Positions 36,236 through 43,921 of a DNA stretch of 64,000 bases are shown here, piece after piece. Below the pieces are notes generated by a model. The model searched no databases. It had not been told where the DNA came from and worked only from the letters and a program-made list of their open reading frames with translations. Source of the DNA: Sphingomonas sanxanigenens DSM 19645 = NX02. Lineage in GTDB: Bacteria > Pseudomonadota > Alphaproteobacteria > Sphingomonadales > Sphingomonadaceae. The DNA lies in contig NZ_CP011450.1 of the NCBI RefSeq assembly GCF_000512205.2, positions 248,001 through 312,000 of the forward strand, given 5' to 3'. Both the position numbers and the translations under genes were made by a program. Position 1 is the first letter of the stretch; the number at the start of each line of letters is the position of its first letter.

Positions 36236-38389
36236 CTAAAAGCTCATTCTAATCGTCGCTCGCGCCGTCGTCGGCGCCCCGGGCATGATGTTGTTGTCGT
36301 TGTAAGCGGACGAGAAATAGTTGCTGTCGAGAAGGTTCTCGACGTTGATTTGCGCCTCGATGTTGGGGGTGAGCTTGAAGAACGCGGCGGCATCGACGCG
36401 GGTGAACGCAGGCAGGACGGCGGTATTGCTGATGGAGGTGAAGCTTTTTGACTGGTGGTAGACGCCGACCCCGGCCCCGAAGCGAGGGGTGAAGTCGTAG
36501 CGGGTCCAGAGCGAGGCCTGCTGCTTAGGAACCAGCGGAACCTCGCGCCCGGCAGGAGCCGCACTCGTCGACTTGCGAATCTTCGCGTCCTGCAGCGCAT
36601 AGCCCGCGCTGACCTGCCATTGGGGTGTGATCGCGCCGCTGAGGCCGATCTCAAGCCCTTTGCTACGCTGCGCGCCCGTAAGCACCGTGCGCGTGGCGTC
36701 GTTGGGGTCGGTCGCGCGGGTGTTGGTGCGGTCGAGCCGGTAGACGGCAGCGGTCAGGTTAAGCGTTGGAAGAATATCCCATTTGAGGCCAAGTTCGTAA
36801 TTGTCGAATTTCTCTGGCTCTAGCGCGGCGCTTGTTATGTCGAGCGATGAAAACTGATCACCGGACTGGGGCAGGAAGGACCGGCTATAGCTGGCGTAGA
36901 TCGATACGGGTTGCGCCGGCTTCAGCACCACGCCTAGACGGGGAGACCAGAGCGTGTCCGTCCGGCTATAGCTCTGCCCGGCGACCAGGTCGTCGACTCT
37001 GAGCTTGAAGCGGTCGCGGCGAACGCCGCCGATAACATCGACATGTTCGCCGATCGAGATTTGGTCCTGCACATAGAAGGCAGTGGCGTCGGTATTTGCC
37101 CGGATCGACCGGTAGCCGGTATTGGCAGTGGTGCGCAGCGTGACCGGCGGCACCGTGATCCGGTCGGCTAATCCCACAAAGACGCGCCGGCCCCCGTTCA
37201 CGATATCGCCGCTTTCGAAAAAGCCATTGATCCGCTGGTTGCGCGTGCGCTGATCGCCGAACTCGAAGCCGGCGAGCAGCACATGGCGAACGGGTCCGGT
37301 CGTAACCGTCCAGACGAGATCGTTCTGGTTGAGCAGGTTTTTGCGCGTCGTGGGATCGCTATAGGCTTCAAGGCCGACGCTCTGGACGCCCCCGCGCAGG
37401 GTGACCGGGGTTACCGCGAAGGCATTTCGATAGAGCTTGTCATAGTCGCCATACAGGACCCGACTTGTCAGAATCAGGTTGTCGCCGAACCGATGCTCGA
37501 TGCGCCCGCTCAGAACCTTGGCCTCGAAATCGCTGACGTTGAACCCCGGCACACCGAAGAAGGTGTCGCGGAAGCCGGTGAGGGGGCGGGAGGGGCTCGT
37601 CAGAGAGCCTTGCGTAGCTGAGGGGACGCCCCGATCGATCGTGCGCTTGTCATTATTGTATTCGAAGCCCAGGTCTATCCGGGTGGTGGCGCCAAGTGAG
37701 AGCGCGACGGTGGGATTGATCGCAAACCGGCGTCCGTCGTAGAAGTCGCGGTTGCTGCTGAACTCCTCGTAAACGGCGTTCAGCCGAGCGGAGGCGGACC
37801 CACTGATCGGCTGATTGATGTCGGTATCGACATACCATGCGCCATATGTGTCCGCCGAGCCGCTGCTGCTGATGAAGGCGTTGGCACCCGGGCGCTTGGT
37901 GACGCGGTTGACGATCCCGCCCCCACCGCCGCGCCCGAAGATCATCGCGTTGGGGCCTTTCAGAACCTCGATCCGCTCTGCGTTGTAGAGGCCGCGGTAA
38001 TATTGCACGTCGTCACGCAGGCCATCGACGAAGAAATCCGCGGTGCTGTTGTTACCGCGCAGGATGATCTGATCGCGGTGGCCTTCGCCTTGAGAGATCA
38101 CCGCGCCGGGTACATAGCGAAGCACGTCGGCGATCGAGCGCATCGCCTGATCGTCAATCTGCGCTTCCGTGATAACGGAGACTGATTGGGGGACGTCGTT
38201 GAGCTCCGTCGGCGTGCGGGTGGCGGTGCTGGTCGTATCAGCCTGGTAGCCGTCCCGAACGCCGGTCACGATGATCGTCTGCGAGGGACTTCCCTGCGCC
38301 AAGGCAAGCTGATCCTGAGCCTGAGCCGCTGCTGGGACGGCAATCACCCCAAAGCTGAACATAGCTGCAAAACCAGATTTTTTCACCAC
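36236..38389 (-). CDS. TonB-dependent siderophore receptor, catecholate type
   Basis: An outer-membrane receptor of about 717 residues. A signal peptide (AAMFSFGVIAVPAAAQAQD) is followed by a plug domain with SQTIIVTGVRDGYQADTTST, LNDVPQSVSVITEAQIDDQA and IEVLKGPNAMIFGRGGGGGI. The 22-strand barrel includes LEPEKFDNYELGLKWDILPT and ends TTARATIRMSF, with a C-terminal Phe. It would import iron-catecholate complexes. The start is taken as GTG 38389 (or 38386) because AAGGGGC precedes it and the signal begins there; the frame is open to 38464. A Fur-like box lies just upstream. Confidence 0.92.
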   Translation of the reverse strand: MVKKSGFAAMFSFGVIAVPAAAQAQDQLALAQGSPSQTIIVTGVRDGYQADTTSTATRTPTELNDVPQSVSVITEAQIDDQAMRSIADVLRYVPGAVISQGEGHRDQIILRGNNSTADFFVDGLRDDVQYYRGLYNAERIEVLKGPNAMIFGRGGGGGIVNRVTKRPGANAFISSSGSADTYGAWYVDTDINQPISGSASARLNAVYEEFSSNRDFYDGRRFAINPTVALSLGATTRIDLGFEYNNDKRTIDRGVPSATQGSLTSPSRPLTGFRDTFFGVPGFNVSDFEAKVLSGRIEHRFGDNLILTSRVLYGDYDKLYRNAFAVTPVTLRGGVQSVGLEAYSDPTTRKNLLNQNDLVWTVTTGPVRHVLLAGFEFGDQRTRNQRINGFFESGDIVNGGRRVFVGLADRITVPPVTLRTTANTGYRSIRANTDATAFYVQDQISIGEHVDVIGGVRRDRFKLRVDDLVAGQSYSRTDTLWSPRLGVVLKPAQPVSIYASYSRSFLPQSGDQFSSLDITSAALEPEKFDNYELGLKWDILPTLNLTAAVYRLDRTNTRATDPNDATRTVLTGAQRSKGLEIGLSGAITPQWQVSAGYALQDAKIRKSTSAAPAGREVPLVPKQQASLWTRYDFTPRFGAGVGVYHQSKSFTSISNTAVLPAFTRVDAAAFFKLTPNIEAQINVENLLDSNYFSSAYNDNNIMPGAPTTARATIRMSF

Positions 38390-38399
38390 ACCGCCCCTT

Positions 38400-38414
38400 T
38401 GCGAACTATTCTCA
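38400..38414. promoter_or_regulatory. Fur-like box upstream of the TonB receptor
   Basis: TGCGAACTATTCTCA is a 7-1-7 inverted-repeat-like site (arms TGCGAAC and TGAGAAT) close to alphaproteobacterial Fur sites, 11 nt upstream of the receptor start. Iron control is inferred. Confidence 0.45.
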
Positions 38415-38600
38415 ACTGAGTAGAGAAGTTGGTAATGCATCGCAATAGACAATCCGGGAGGCATTGCGTCGATTTCGAGTAATCTCCCGCGAACGGTCGT
38501 TCGCGCGAGAGCCGCGCCGATCGCGGCCGAGGTCGCTAAAACGGCCCTTCCCGCCTCTTGAAACCGTCCCTTGTTTCTATCTCCGAAATGCGACTAGGTT

Positions 38601-39200
38601 GTGTCGAGTTCTCGGAGAAAGTCCTTGCTCGTCGGTTACGCCCGCGTGTCCACCCGCGATCAGTCCCCTGCCCTACAGATCGAGGCGCTCCGGCACGCCG
38701 GATGCGAGCGAGTGTTCATGGAGAAGGCGTCGGGTGCGCAGCGCGATCGACCGGAGCTGAAAGCCGCGCTTGATTATCTCCGCGCCGGCGACACGTTGGC
38801 GGTGTGGAAGCTCGACCGGTTGGCGCGCTCCGTCCGGCAGCTCGTCGAGACGGCCGAAGATCTCGCCAAGCGCGAGATCGGCCTTCGCGTGCTCACCCAG
38901 GCGATCGACACCACCAGTTCGGGCGGGCGGCTCGTCTTCCACGTCTTCGCGGCCGTCGCCGAGTTCGAGCGCGAGCTGACCTTGGAGCGCACCCACGCCG
39001 GGCTTGCCCAGGCCAAGGCTCTAGGTCGGCGTGGCGGGCGCAAGCCGGCGATGGGACCGGCCGAGATCAAACGCGCCAAGGCGATGCTCACCGATCGGAC
39101 CATTACGGTCGAGGAGGTCGCGCAGCAGTTCGGTGTGCAGCCATCGACGCTCTATCGGCACATACCGGGCGGGCGCAGCTCGTTGAGCCAGCCAACTTAG
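38601..39200 (+). CDS. Serine recombinase/resolvase (DNA-invertase family)
   Basis: A 199-residue serine recombinase. The catalytic Ser is in VGYARVSTRDQSPALQIEAL, followed by KLDRLARSVRQLVETAEDLA, and the C-terminal helix-turn-helix TVEEVAQQFGVQPSTLYRHI. It begins at GTG 38601; its crossover site may lie in the 38467-38600 gap, which is GC-rich with a GAACGGTCGTTC palindrome at 38491-38502. It is distinct from the Tn3 resolvase at 46399-47019 and is probably a plasmid or transposon resolvase. Confidence 0.9.
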   Translation: MSSSRRKSLLVGYARVSTRDQSPALQIEALRHAGCERVFMEKASGAQRDRPELKAALDYLRAGDTLAVWKLDRLARSVRQLVETAEDLAKREIGLRVLTQAIDTTSSGGRLVFHVFAAVAEFERELTLERTHAGLAQAKALGRRGGRKPAMGPAEIKRAKAMLTDRTITVEEVAQQFGVQPSTLYRHIPGGRSSLSQPT

Positions 39201-39275
39201 CAGGAGGCCGTCGATCGACGGCCGCGTCTTTGTCCCACCCACCCAACCCTGTGGCCGGCCTACGGCCCGGCAGGT

Positions 39276-39728
39276 TCAGGCGAACAGGTCGCCGATTGCG
39301 CGCACCCTAAAGGCATTGAGCCACCGGCGCCGACGATGCTCGGGGGCGTCATGGACCATATGGCAACGCTGGCAGAGCGCGGCCAGGTTACGCGGCCGGT
39401 TGTCGCCGGGATCATGGTTCAAGTGTGCGCTGGCAAGGACCACGCGCGTGATGCGCAGATGGGCGGGCGGGTCGATGCCCGCGAGGCCGGGTTGCGCGCG
39501 CGCCAGATCGTCTGGCGTAGGCAGGCGGCGAACCCCCCTGCCCTGCCCGTCGCGCCAGCGTGTCGCATCTTCGTCCCACCAGATGCCATCGCCGAGGTGC
39601 AGCACATCGCGGCCGTGCGGGCGACGGCAATGCTCGCAACGTCCGTTGGCGCGGCGAAACCGGATGAGGTTAGACAGCTCGCGCCAGTCGATCGGATAGA
39701 GCCAACGATGTTCGTGCGCGATCGGCAT
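39276..39728 (-). CDS. HNH endonuclease-like protein
   Basis: A 150-residue protein with the HNH/zinc pattern: FRRANGRCEHCRRPHGRDVL near residue 25, and SAHLNHDPGDNRPRNLAALC then QRCHMVHDAPEH near 110-130. The two CxxC pairs would bind zinc and the HxNHDP/NxxNLxxLC part forms the beta-beta-alpha nuclease site. Its cellular role is unknown; such genes are common on plasmids and phages. A pair of TATACNNN repeats lies about 55 nt upstream of its start. Confidence 0.8.
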   Translation of the reverse strand: MPIAHEHRWLYPIDWRELSNLIRFRRANGRCEHCRRPHGRDVLHLGDGIWWDEDATRWRDGQGRGVRRLPTPDDLARAQPGLAGIDPPAHLRITRVVLASAHLNHDPGDNRPRNLAALCQRCHMVHDAPEHRRRRWLNAFRVRAIGDLFA

Positions 39729-39782
39729 GACGATTCTATGAGTCAGCCGAGGGTAGAACGAAAGCGGAAACTTCGCTTAGGG

Positions 39783-39798
39783 TATACGCGTATACAAG
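39783..39798. repeat. TATACNNN octad repeats, cluster 1 (two units)
   Basis: TATACGCG then TATACAAG, units starting at 39783 and 39791, period 8. With the preceding base, GTATACGCGTATAC is a perfect 14-bp palindrome. The same period-8 unit recurs at 42817, 43446 and 43780 around parA. Confidence 0.6.
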
Positions 39799-39823
39799 GT
39801 TTCTGCGGCCATGCGATGCCCGC

Positions 39824-40138
39824 TCACGCCGCACGCACTTCCAGCGTCACGCCGGATGCGCGTTGCAGCGTGCTGATAACCGAAAACAGGTTGTCGGCGG
39901 CCGGATTGCCTGCCGGGCTGAACATCCGCATCAGGCTCTTGGACGGCCGCCCGGTCCGTTCTGCCAGTTCCTCGAATCCGACCGTCGCCTTGATGTAATC
40001 GCGCAGGACCGCCTTGCCGGTGGCGATATCGTCAGTGAGGAAGGCATTCACGGCTTCGGTGAGGAGCGCCGAGCGAAACGCCGGGTCCGCCTGGACGCGA
40101 GCGCGCACGGTGTCCTTGAAGTTGCGGGTGAGAGCCAT
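39824..40138 (-). CDS. Addiction-module antidote protein
   Basis: A 104-residue antitoxin-like protein with ALTRNFKDTVRARVQADPAF, then LRDYIKATVGFEELAERTGR, PSKSLMRMFSPAGNPAADNL and FSVISTLQRASGVTLEVRA. The middle is a helix-turn-helix of the HigA2-like antidote family. It overlaps the toxin gene stop by one base (TGATG) and would bind and neutralise that toxin, and repress the operon. Confidence 0.87.
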   Translation of the reverse strand: MALTRNFKDTVRARVQADPAFRSALLTEAVNAFLTDDIATGKAVLRDYIKATVGFEELAERTGRPSKSLMRMFSPAGNPAADNLFSVISTLQRASGVTLEVRAA

Positions 40139-40485
40139 CACGATTTTCCTTTCTTCCGCGCCTTGTAGTCCGTCCACAGCGACTTGGCGGTGTCGATGTC
40201 GCGTTGCTGACGTTTCTTCGTCCCGCCGATCAGGAGAATGACGAGGGCTTGGCCGTCCATCCCGAAATAGATGCGGTAGCCAGGCCCGAAGTCGATCTTG
40301 TATTCCGAGACGCCCTCCCCGACCGGCTTGACGTTGGAGATCGCGCCGCGTTCGACCTTGTTCAGTGCCACCGCCACCTTCGCGGCCGCGACCGCATCCA
40401 GTGAGGCGAACCAGAGTCCGAAGAGGCTTCGCCCGTCTTCGTCCTCATACTCCTTCAGCACCATTGGTTTCGTATATGTTACCAT
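40138..40485 (-). CDS. RelE/ParE/HigB-family toxin
   Basis: A toxin of about 115 residues whose order (toxin, then antitoxin) matches HigBA-like pairs. The family signatures are LNKVERGAISNVKPVGEGVS, then EYKIDFGPGYRIYFGMDGQ and LLIGGTKKRQQRDIDTAKSL. Such toxins are ribosome-dependent mRNA interferases. The start at 40485 (MVTYTKPM) is preferred; the frame is open to 40512. It would stabilise a plasmid. Confidence 0.85.
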   Translation of the reverse strand: MVTYTKPMVLKEYEDEDGRSLFGLWFASLDAVAAAKVAVALNKVERGAISNVKPVGEGVSEYKIDFGPGYRIYFGMDGQALVILLIGGTKKRQQRDIDTAKSLWTDYKARKKGKS

Positions 40486-40669
40486 GTGGCGGTTCGTCAA
40501 GGCATCGAGCACGCCCGTACGGGCCGCGCTCTATCTCCGCTGCGCTCCGATCGAGCCGCCGTGCCGGCGTCTCGCCCCATGCGGGTGACATGGGGTAACA
40601 GCGACCGCCCGCCTGACGCATGATCGTCATGGTGGCGCGCCGCCACTCTCAGTGACGGAGGACACCCCT

Positions 40670-41692
40670 ATGACGAGCTATGTCGGTTTCGACGTCTCAT
40701 TGGCGGAGACGAGCGTGTGCGTGCTGGACGCCGGTGGCGAGGTCCGGTTCGAGGGTAAGGTGAAGAGCCGGCCCGGAGATTTGATCGCTTGTGTCCGCGA
40801 GCACGCGGGCGACGCGGAGCGGATCGGGCTGGAGACGGGCCAGACCGCGGCGCTGCTCTTTCGCGCGATGGAGGTAGCCGAGCTGCCCGTAGTCTGCATC
40901 GAGACCCGTCATGCGCACAAGCTGCTCTCCGCCAGGTCGAACAAGACCGACCGCAACGACGCGCGCGGCCTGGCCGAGCTCGTCCGCGTCGGCTGGTATC
41001 GGGAAGCCTGGGTCCGGGGCGCATCGGCGCACGCGACCCGGAGCCTGCTGCTCGGCCGCCGGATGCTGCTGGCGACCAAGCGCACACTCGAGAACACGCT
41101 GAGAGGCGCTGTGAAGCGCTTCGGCTTGATCATCACCAAGACGGCCGGGCGCACGTTTACGCACCGGGCCGCGGCGGCAGTCGATCGCGACCCGGCCTAT
41201 GCCGCTTTCGCGATGCCGATCCTTGCCGTGCTCCGCACCGTGCTCGATCAGATCAGGTCGTATGACCGCCAGCTTCGCGCTATTGCGCGCGGGAACGAGA
41301 CCGTCAGCCGGCTGATGACGGTGCCCGGCATTGGCCACCTCACCGCACTCGCGTTCTACTCCACCATCGAGGATCCGGCACGGTTCAAGCGCTCGGAGGA
41401 CGTCGGCGCATATCTGGGGCTTACACCGCGCGTGCATCAGTCAGGCAAGATGGACAGGACCGGCCGCATAACCAAGACCGGCGACGGCATGACGCGCAGC
41501 TACCTGTTCGAGGCGGCCAACGTCATCCTCACCCGCGTGACCAAGCCGACGCCGCTGCGGTCGTGGGGCTTGCGGCTGACCGAGCGCACCGGACCCAAGA
41601 AGGCCCAGGTGGCGGTAGCGCGCAAGCTCGCGGTCATGATGCACGCCATCTGGTCCGACGGGACCGAGTTCGAGTGGAGGGCGGCCGCATAA
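40670..41692 (+). CDS. IS110-family transposase
   Basis: A 340-residue DEDD transposase. The N-terminal RuvC-like domain has YVGFDVSLAETSVCVLDAGG, then ERIGLETGQTAALLFRAMEV and ARSNKTDRNDARGLAELVRV. The C-terminal Tnp_20 domain has RLMTVPGIGHLTALAFYSTI and DVGAYLGLTPRVHQSGKMDR, followed by GRITKTGDGMTRSYLFEAAN. The start at 40670 gives MTSYVGF. I could not find the element ends by eye. IS110 elements use a bridge RNA from a non-coding flank, here within 40486-40669 or 41693-42206. Confidence 0.92.
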   Translation: MTSYVGFDVSLAETSVCVLDAGGEVRFEGKVKSRPGDLIACVREHAGDAERIGLETGQTAALLFRAMEVAELPVVCIETRHAHKLLSARSNKTDRNDARGLAELVRVGWYREAWVRGASAHATRSLLLGRRMLLATKRTLENTLRGAVKRFGLIITKTAGRTFTHRAAAAVDRDPAYAAFAMPILAVLRTVLDQIRSYDRQLRAIARGNETVSRLMTVPGIGHLTALAFYSTIEDPARFKRSEDVGAYLGLTPRVHQSGKMDRTGRITKTGDGMTRSYLFEAANVILTRVTKPTPLRSWGLRLTERTGPKKAQVAVARKLAVMMHAIWSDGTEFEWRAAA

Positions 41693-42206
41693 CCGCGTTC
41701 CTCTTCACGCCCAGACTCCCCTCGGGGAGGCGTCCTTGCCGAGACGCGAGCCGGCGCCGACCTCGGAGCGATCGTAGCGGCATCGACCCGCGCGGCTGTG
41801 ACATTGAGGCGGCACCAGCCACGGACACCCATCGTGAGGCGGCTCGGCCGACCTCGGAACGAACCTTGTGCCCGGCAGCGACACCGCCAACCCAGAGCGG
41901 AAAGCGATCAGGAGAGGCAGAATAGGGCTTGACCAAAGGCGCTGTTAACGAACGATCGCTCGCGCGGGCGGAGCGCGCCCCGCCCAGGAGGACGCCGGCG
42001 ATGCCGGCGGAGATCCTTTGTCAGAAGGGGAAAGGGAGCGCCGCCCCCTCTCCCCAGCAACGGCAATCAGCCGGGCCGTGGCTCGCTGCGCTGCGCCCGC
42101 ACCTCCCCGGCAGATTCCCATTGCCCCCCTCTCCCCCGCTGTTCGCCACGAGGCAGGGCCGATGGCCGAGGCCATCGCCCCGAAGGCGATTTGAAAGGAG
42201 AAGATC
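41693..42206. other. Non-coding stretch downstream of the IS110 transposase
   Basis: About 510 bp without a supported gene. The first part is probably the non-coding end of the IS110 element and may carry its bridge RNA. The second part leads into the SprT-like gene and contains short GC-rich repeats. No feature with clear sequence support is seen. Confidence 0.4.
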
Positions 42207-42794
42207 ATGGAGCAGGACAATCGCGAGAGCTGGCTGAACCGGGTGGCGGTGGGCATGGCCCCGCTGTTCGAGGCGCTGGACACCCCCCTGCCCGACCGCG
42301 TGCGGGTCGCGATCGGCTTCACCAGCGCCGGGCGCAAGGGCAAGGCAATCGGCGAGTGCTGGGATAACCGTCGCAGCGCAGACGGCCATTTTGAAATCTT
42401 CATCCGCCCGGACCTCGCGCACGAACTCGTCCACGCCGCAGTCGGCATCGCGGCCGGACACGGGAAGCCGTTTAAACGTATTGCGCTGGGCTTGGGGCTG
42501 GTCGAGCCGATGCGCGCGACGACCCCCGGCGATGCGTTCCTTGGCGCAGTCACGCCGATCCTTGCCGCCGCAGGCCCCCTTCCCCACGCCCGGCTCGATA
42601 CCGGCGGACAGACCACCGCGCCGAAGAAGCAGGCAGCGCGGATGCTCAAATGCGAGTGCGAGGTGTGCGGCTATACGGTGAGGACCACGCGCAAGTGGCT
42701 AGAAACGGCGGGCGCGCCGCTATGCCCGATCGAGGGGCATGGACCGATGCACCATGACCCGCTGGAAAGTGACGGCGACGATTCAGAGCCGTGA
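42207..42794 (+). CDS. SprT-like zinc metallopeptidase-like protein
   Basis: A 195-residue protein with a zinc-protease-type motif AHELVHAAVGIAAGHGKPFK (HELVH, then GHG) near residue 75, and a C-terminal zinc ribbon CECEVCGYTVRTTRKWLETA then CPIEGHG. This matches SprT-like proteins frequently found on sphingomonad plasmids next to parA. The substrate is unknown. ATG 42207 has GGAGAAG upstream. It probably shares a transcript with parA, 65 nt downstream. Confidence 0.8.
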   Translation: MEQDNRESWLNRVAVGMAPLFEALDTPLPDRVRVAIGFTSAGRKGKAIGECWDNRRSADGHFEIFIRPDLAHELVHAAVGIAAGHGKPFKRIALGLGLVEPMRATTPGDAFLGAVTPILAAAGPLPHARLDTGGQTTAPKKQAARMLKCECEVCGYTVRTTRKWLETAGAPLCPIEGHGPMHHDPLESDGDDSEP

Positions 42795-42816
42795 TGCTCC
42801 CCTTCTCGCGCAGTGT

Positions 42817-42840
42817 ATATTAGTATACAAGTATAAAGCC
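42817..42840. repeat. TATACNNN octad repeats, cluster 2 (three units, parA promoter)
   Basis: TATATTAG, TATACAAG and TATAAAGC start at 42817, 42825 and 42833, exactly 8 bp apart, and end 19 nt before the parA start. They are placed to act as an operator or centromere for the RHH protein at 43495-43776. Confidence 0.6.
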
Positions 42841-42859
42841 GTACCCGTAGGAGTGAAGC

Positions 42860-43495
42860 ATGAAGGTTCTCGCCATCCTGTCGCAGAAAGGCGGCGTCGG
42901 CAAAACGACGCTGGCAACGTGCCTTGCCGTAGCGGCCGAGCAGGCAGGCAAGGAAACCGCGATCATCGACCTGGACCCGCAGGCCACGGCCTCGTTCTGG
43001 AAAGACGTGCGCCAGCTCGACACGCCCGCCGTCGCGTCGATCCAGCCGGTGCGGCTCGCGGCGATGCTCAAAGCCTGTGCCGACGCCGGCACGGACCTTG
43101 TGGTGATCGACGGCGCGGCCGTCGCGCGTGATGTTGCCTATGAGGCGGCGCGGCACGCCGACTTCATTCTCGTGCCGACCAAGACAGCGGTGTTCGACAC
43201 AATGAGCATGACGCACACGCTGGACGTGGTGCGGCAGCTCGATCGCGCTTTCGCTGTCGTGCTGACATTCGTTCCGCCCCAAGGACAGGAGACGGGCGAT
43301 GCGATGAAGGCGGTCGAGGAGCTGGGCGCGGCGGTCTGTCCGGTGACGATCGGCAACCGCAAGGCGTTCTTCCGCGCGCAGGCCGCAGGCCAGGCAGTGC
43401 AGGAGTTTGAGCCGAACGGCCCGGCCGCAGCGGAAATCAATCGTCTATACGAGTATACAGCTATACGCCTATACGACAAGATGGAGGCGGCGTAA
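42860..43495 (+). CDS. parA: ParA-type plasmid partition ATPase
   Basis: A 211-residue P-loop ATPase of the short ParA/ParF (type Ib) kind. The deviant Walker A is LSQKGGVGKTTLATCLAVAA near residue 8, Walker A' is AIIDLDPQATASFWKDVRQL, and Walker B is DLVVIDGAAVARDVAYEAAR. It lacks the N-terminal DNA-binding extension of type Ia ParA. The partner should be a small ribbon-helix-helix protein, and one follows immediately with a 1-nt overlap (TAATGG). Confidence 0.93.
   Translation: MKVLAILSQKGGVGKTTLATCLAVAAEQAGKETAIIDLDPQATASFWKDVRQLDTPAVASIQPVRLAAMLKACADAGTDLVVIDGAAVARDVAYEAARHADFILVPTKTAVFDTMSMTHTLDVVRQLDRAFAVVLTFVPPQGQETGDAMKAVEELGAAVCPVTIGNRKAFFRAQAAGQAVQEFEPNGPAAAEINRLYEYTAIRLYDKMEAA
43446..43477. 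repeat. TATACNNN octad repeats, cluster 3 (four units, end of parA)
   Basis: TATACGAG, TATACAGC, TATACGCC and TATACGAC start at 43446, 43454, 43462 and 43470, period 8. They lie inside the last codons of parA and encode no obvious need for the repetition. Confidence 0.65.
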
Positions 43496-43776
43496 TGGCG
43501 AAGGGCAACACGCTTCAGGCGATGCTCGACCGTGCCAAAGTCGGCGGTGACACACCGGCAACGCCTGCCCCGATCGTTACGCCACCTGTTGCGAAGCCCG
43601 CGCAGGCCGGGCGGCAGGGGACCAAGCTGATCGGCGGACATTTCGCCCCCGAAGTCAGCACGCAGCTCCGCATCCTTGCGGCCGAGGAAGGGACGACGGT
43701 GCAGAACCTGTTGGGTGAGGCACTGGACGACCTGTTCGTGAAGAAGGGCAGGGGACGCGTTACACGTGGCGGATAG
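43495..43776 (+). CDS. Ribbon-helix-helix partition protein (ParB/ParG-like)
   Basis: A 93-residue protein with a flexible, Pro/Ala-rich N-terminus (about 1-45) and a C-terminal ribbon-helix-helix: LIGGHFAPEVSTQLRILAAE, then EGTTVQNLLGEALDDLFVKK. Type Ib partition loci pair a short ParA with such a protein, which binds repeats in the centromere and its own operator. The octad repeats on both sides (42817, 43446, 43780) are the likely DNA sites. Confidence 0.8.
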   Translation: MAKGNTLQAMLDRAKVGGDTPATPAPIVTPPVAKPAQAGRQGTKLIGGHFAPEVSTQLRILAAEEGTTVQNLLGEALDDLFVKKGRGRVTRGG

Positions 43777-43779
43777 GAG

Positions 43780-43803
43780 TATACAAATATACTGCTATAC
43801 TAG
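43780..43803. repeat. TATACNNN octad repeats, cluster 4 (three units)
   Basis: TATACAAA, TATACTGC and TATACTAG start at 43780, 43788 and 43796, period 8, directly after the RHH gene stop and 14 nt before the IS21 end. Confidence 0.65.
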
Positions 43804-43921
43804 AATCTGCTAAAAGTGTGTAGGGCGGTGACAAACCCGGCCACGGGAGCGCCGGCATAGGTGCCGGTGCGGCGGAGAGAAATCCTGCCAGTGGTAAGCT
43901 GCTCGTTTTGGGGCGGCGGGG

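Noticed and set aside
37590..37617. GAGGGG followed by TTGCGTAG inside the TonB receptor
   Set aside because: The spacer is one base off and the site is inside a coding region on the antisense strand.
39783..43803. The TATACNNN repeats as a CRISPR array
   Set aside because: The repeats are 8 bp long with 3-bp variable parts and there are no cas genes. They fit partition repeats instead.
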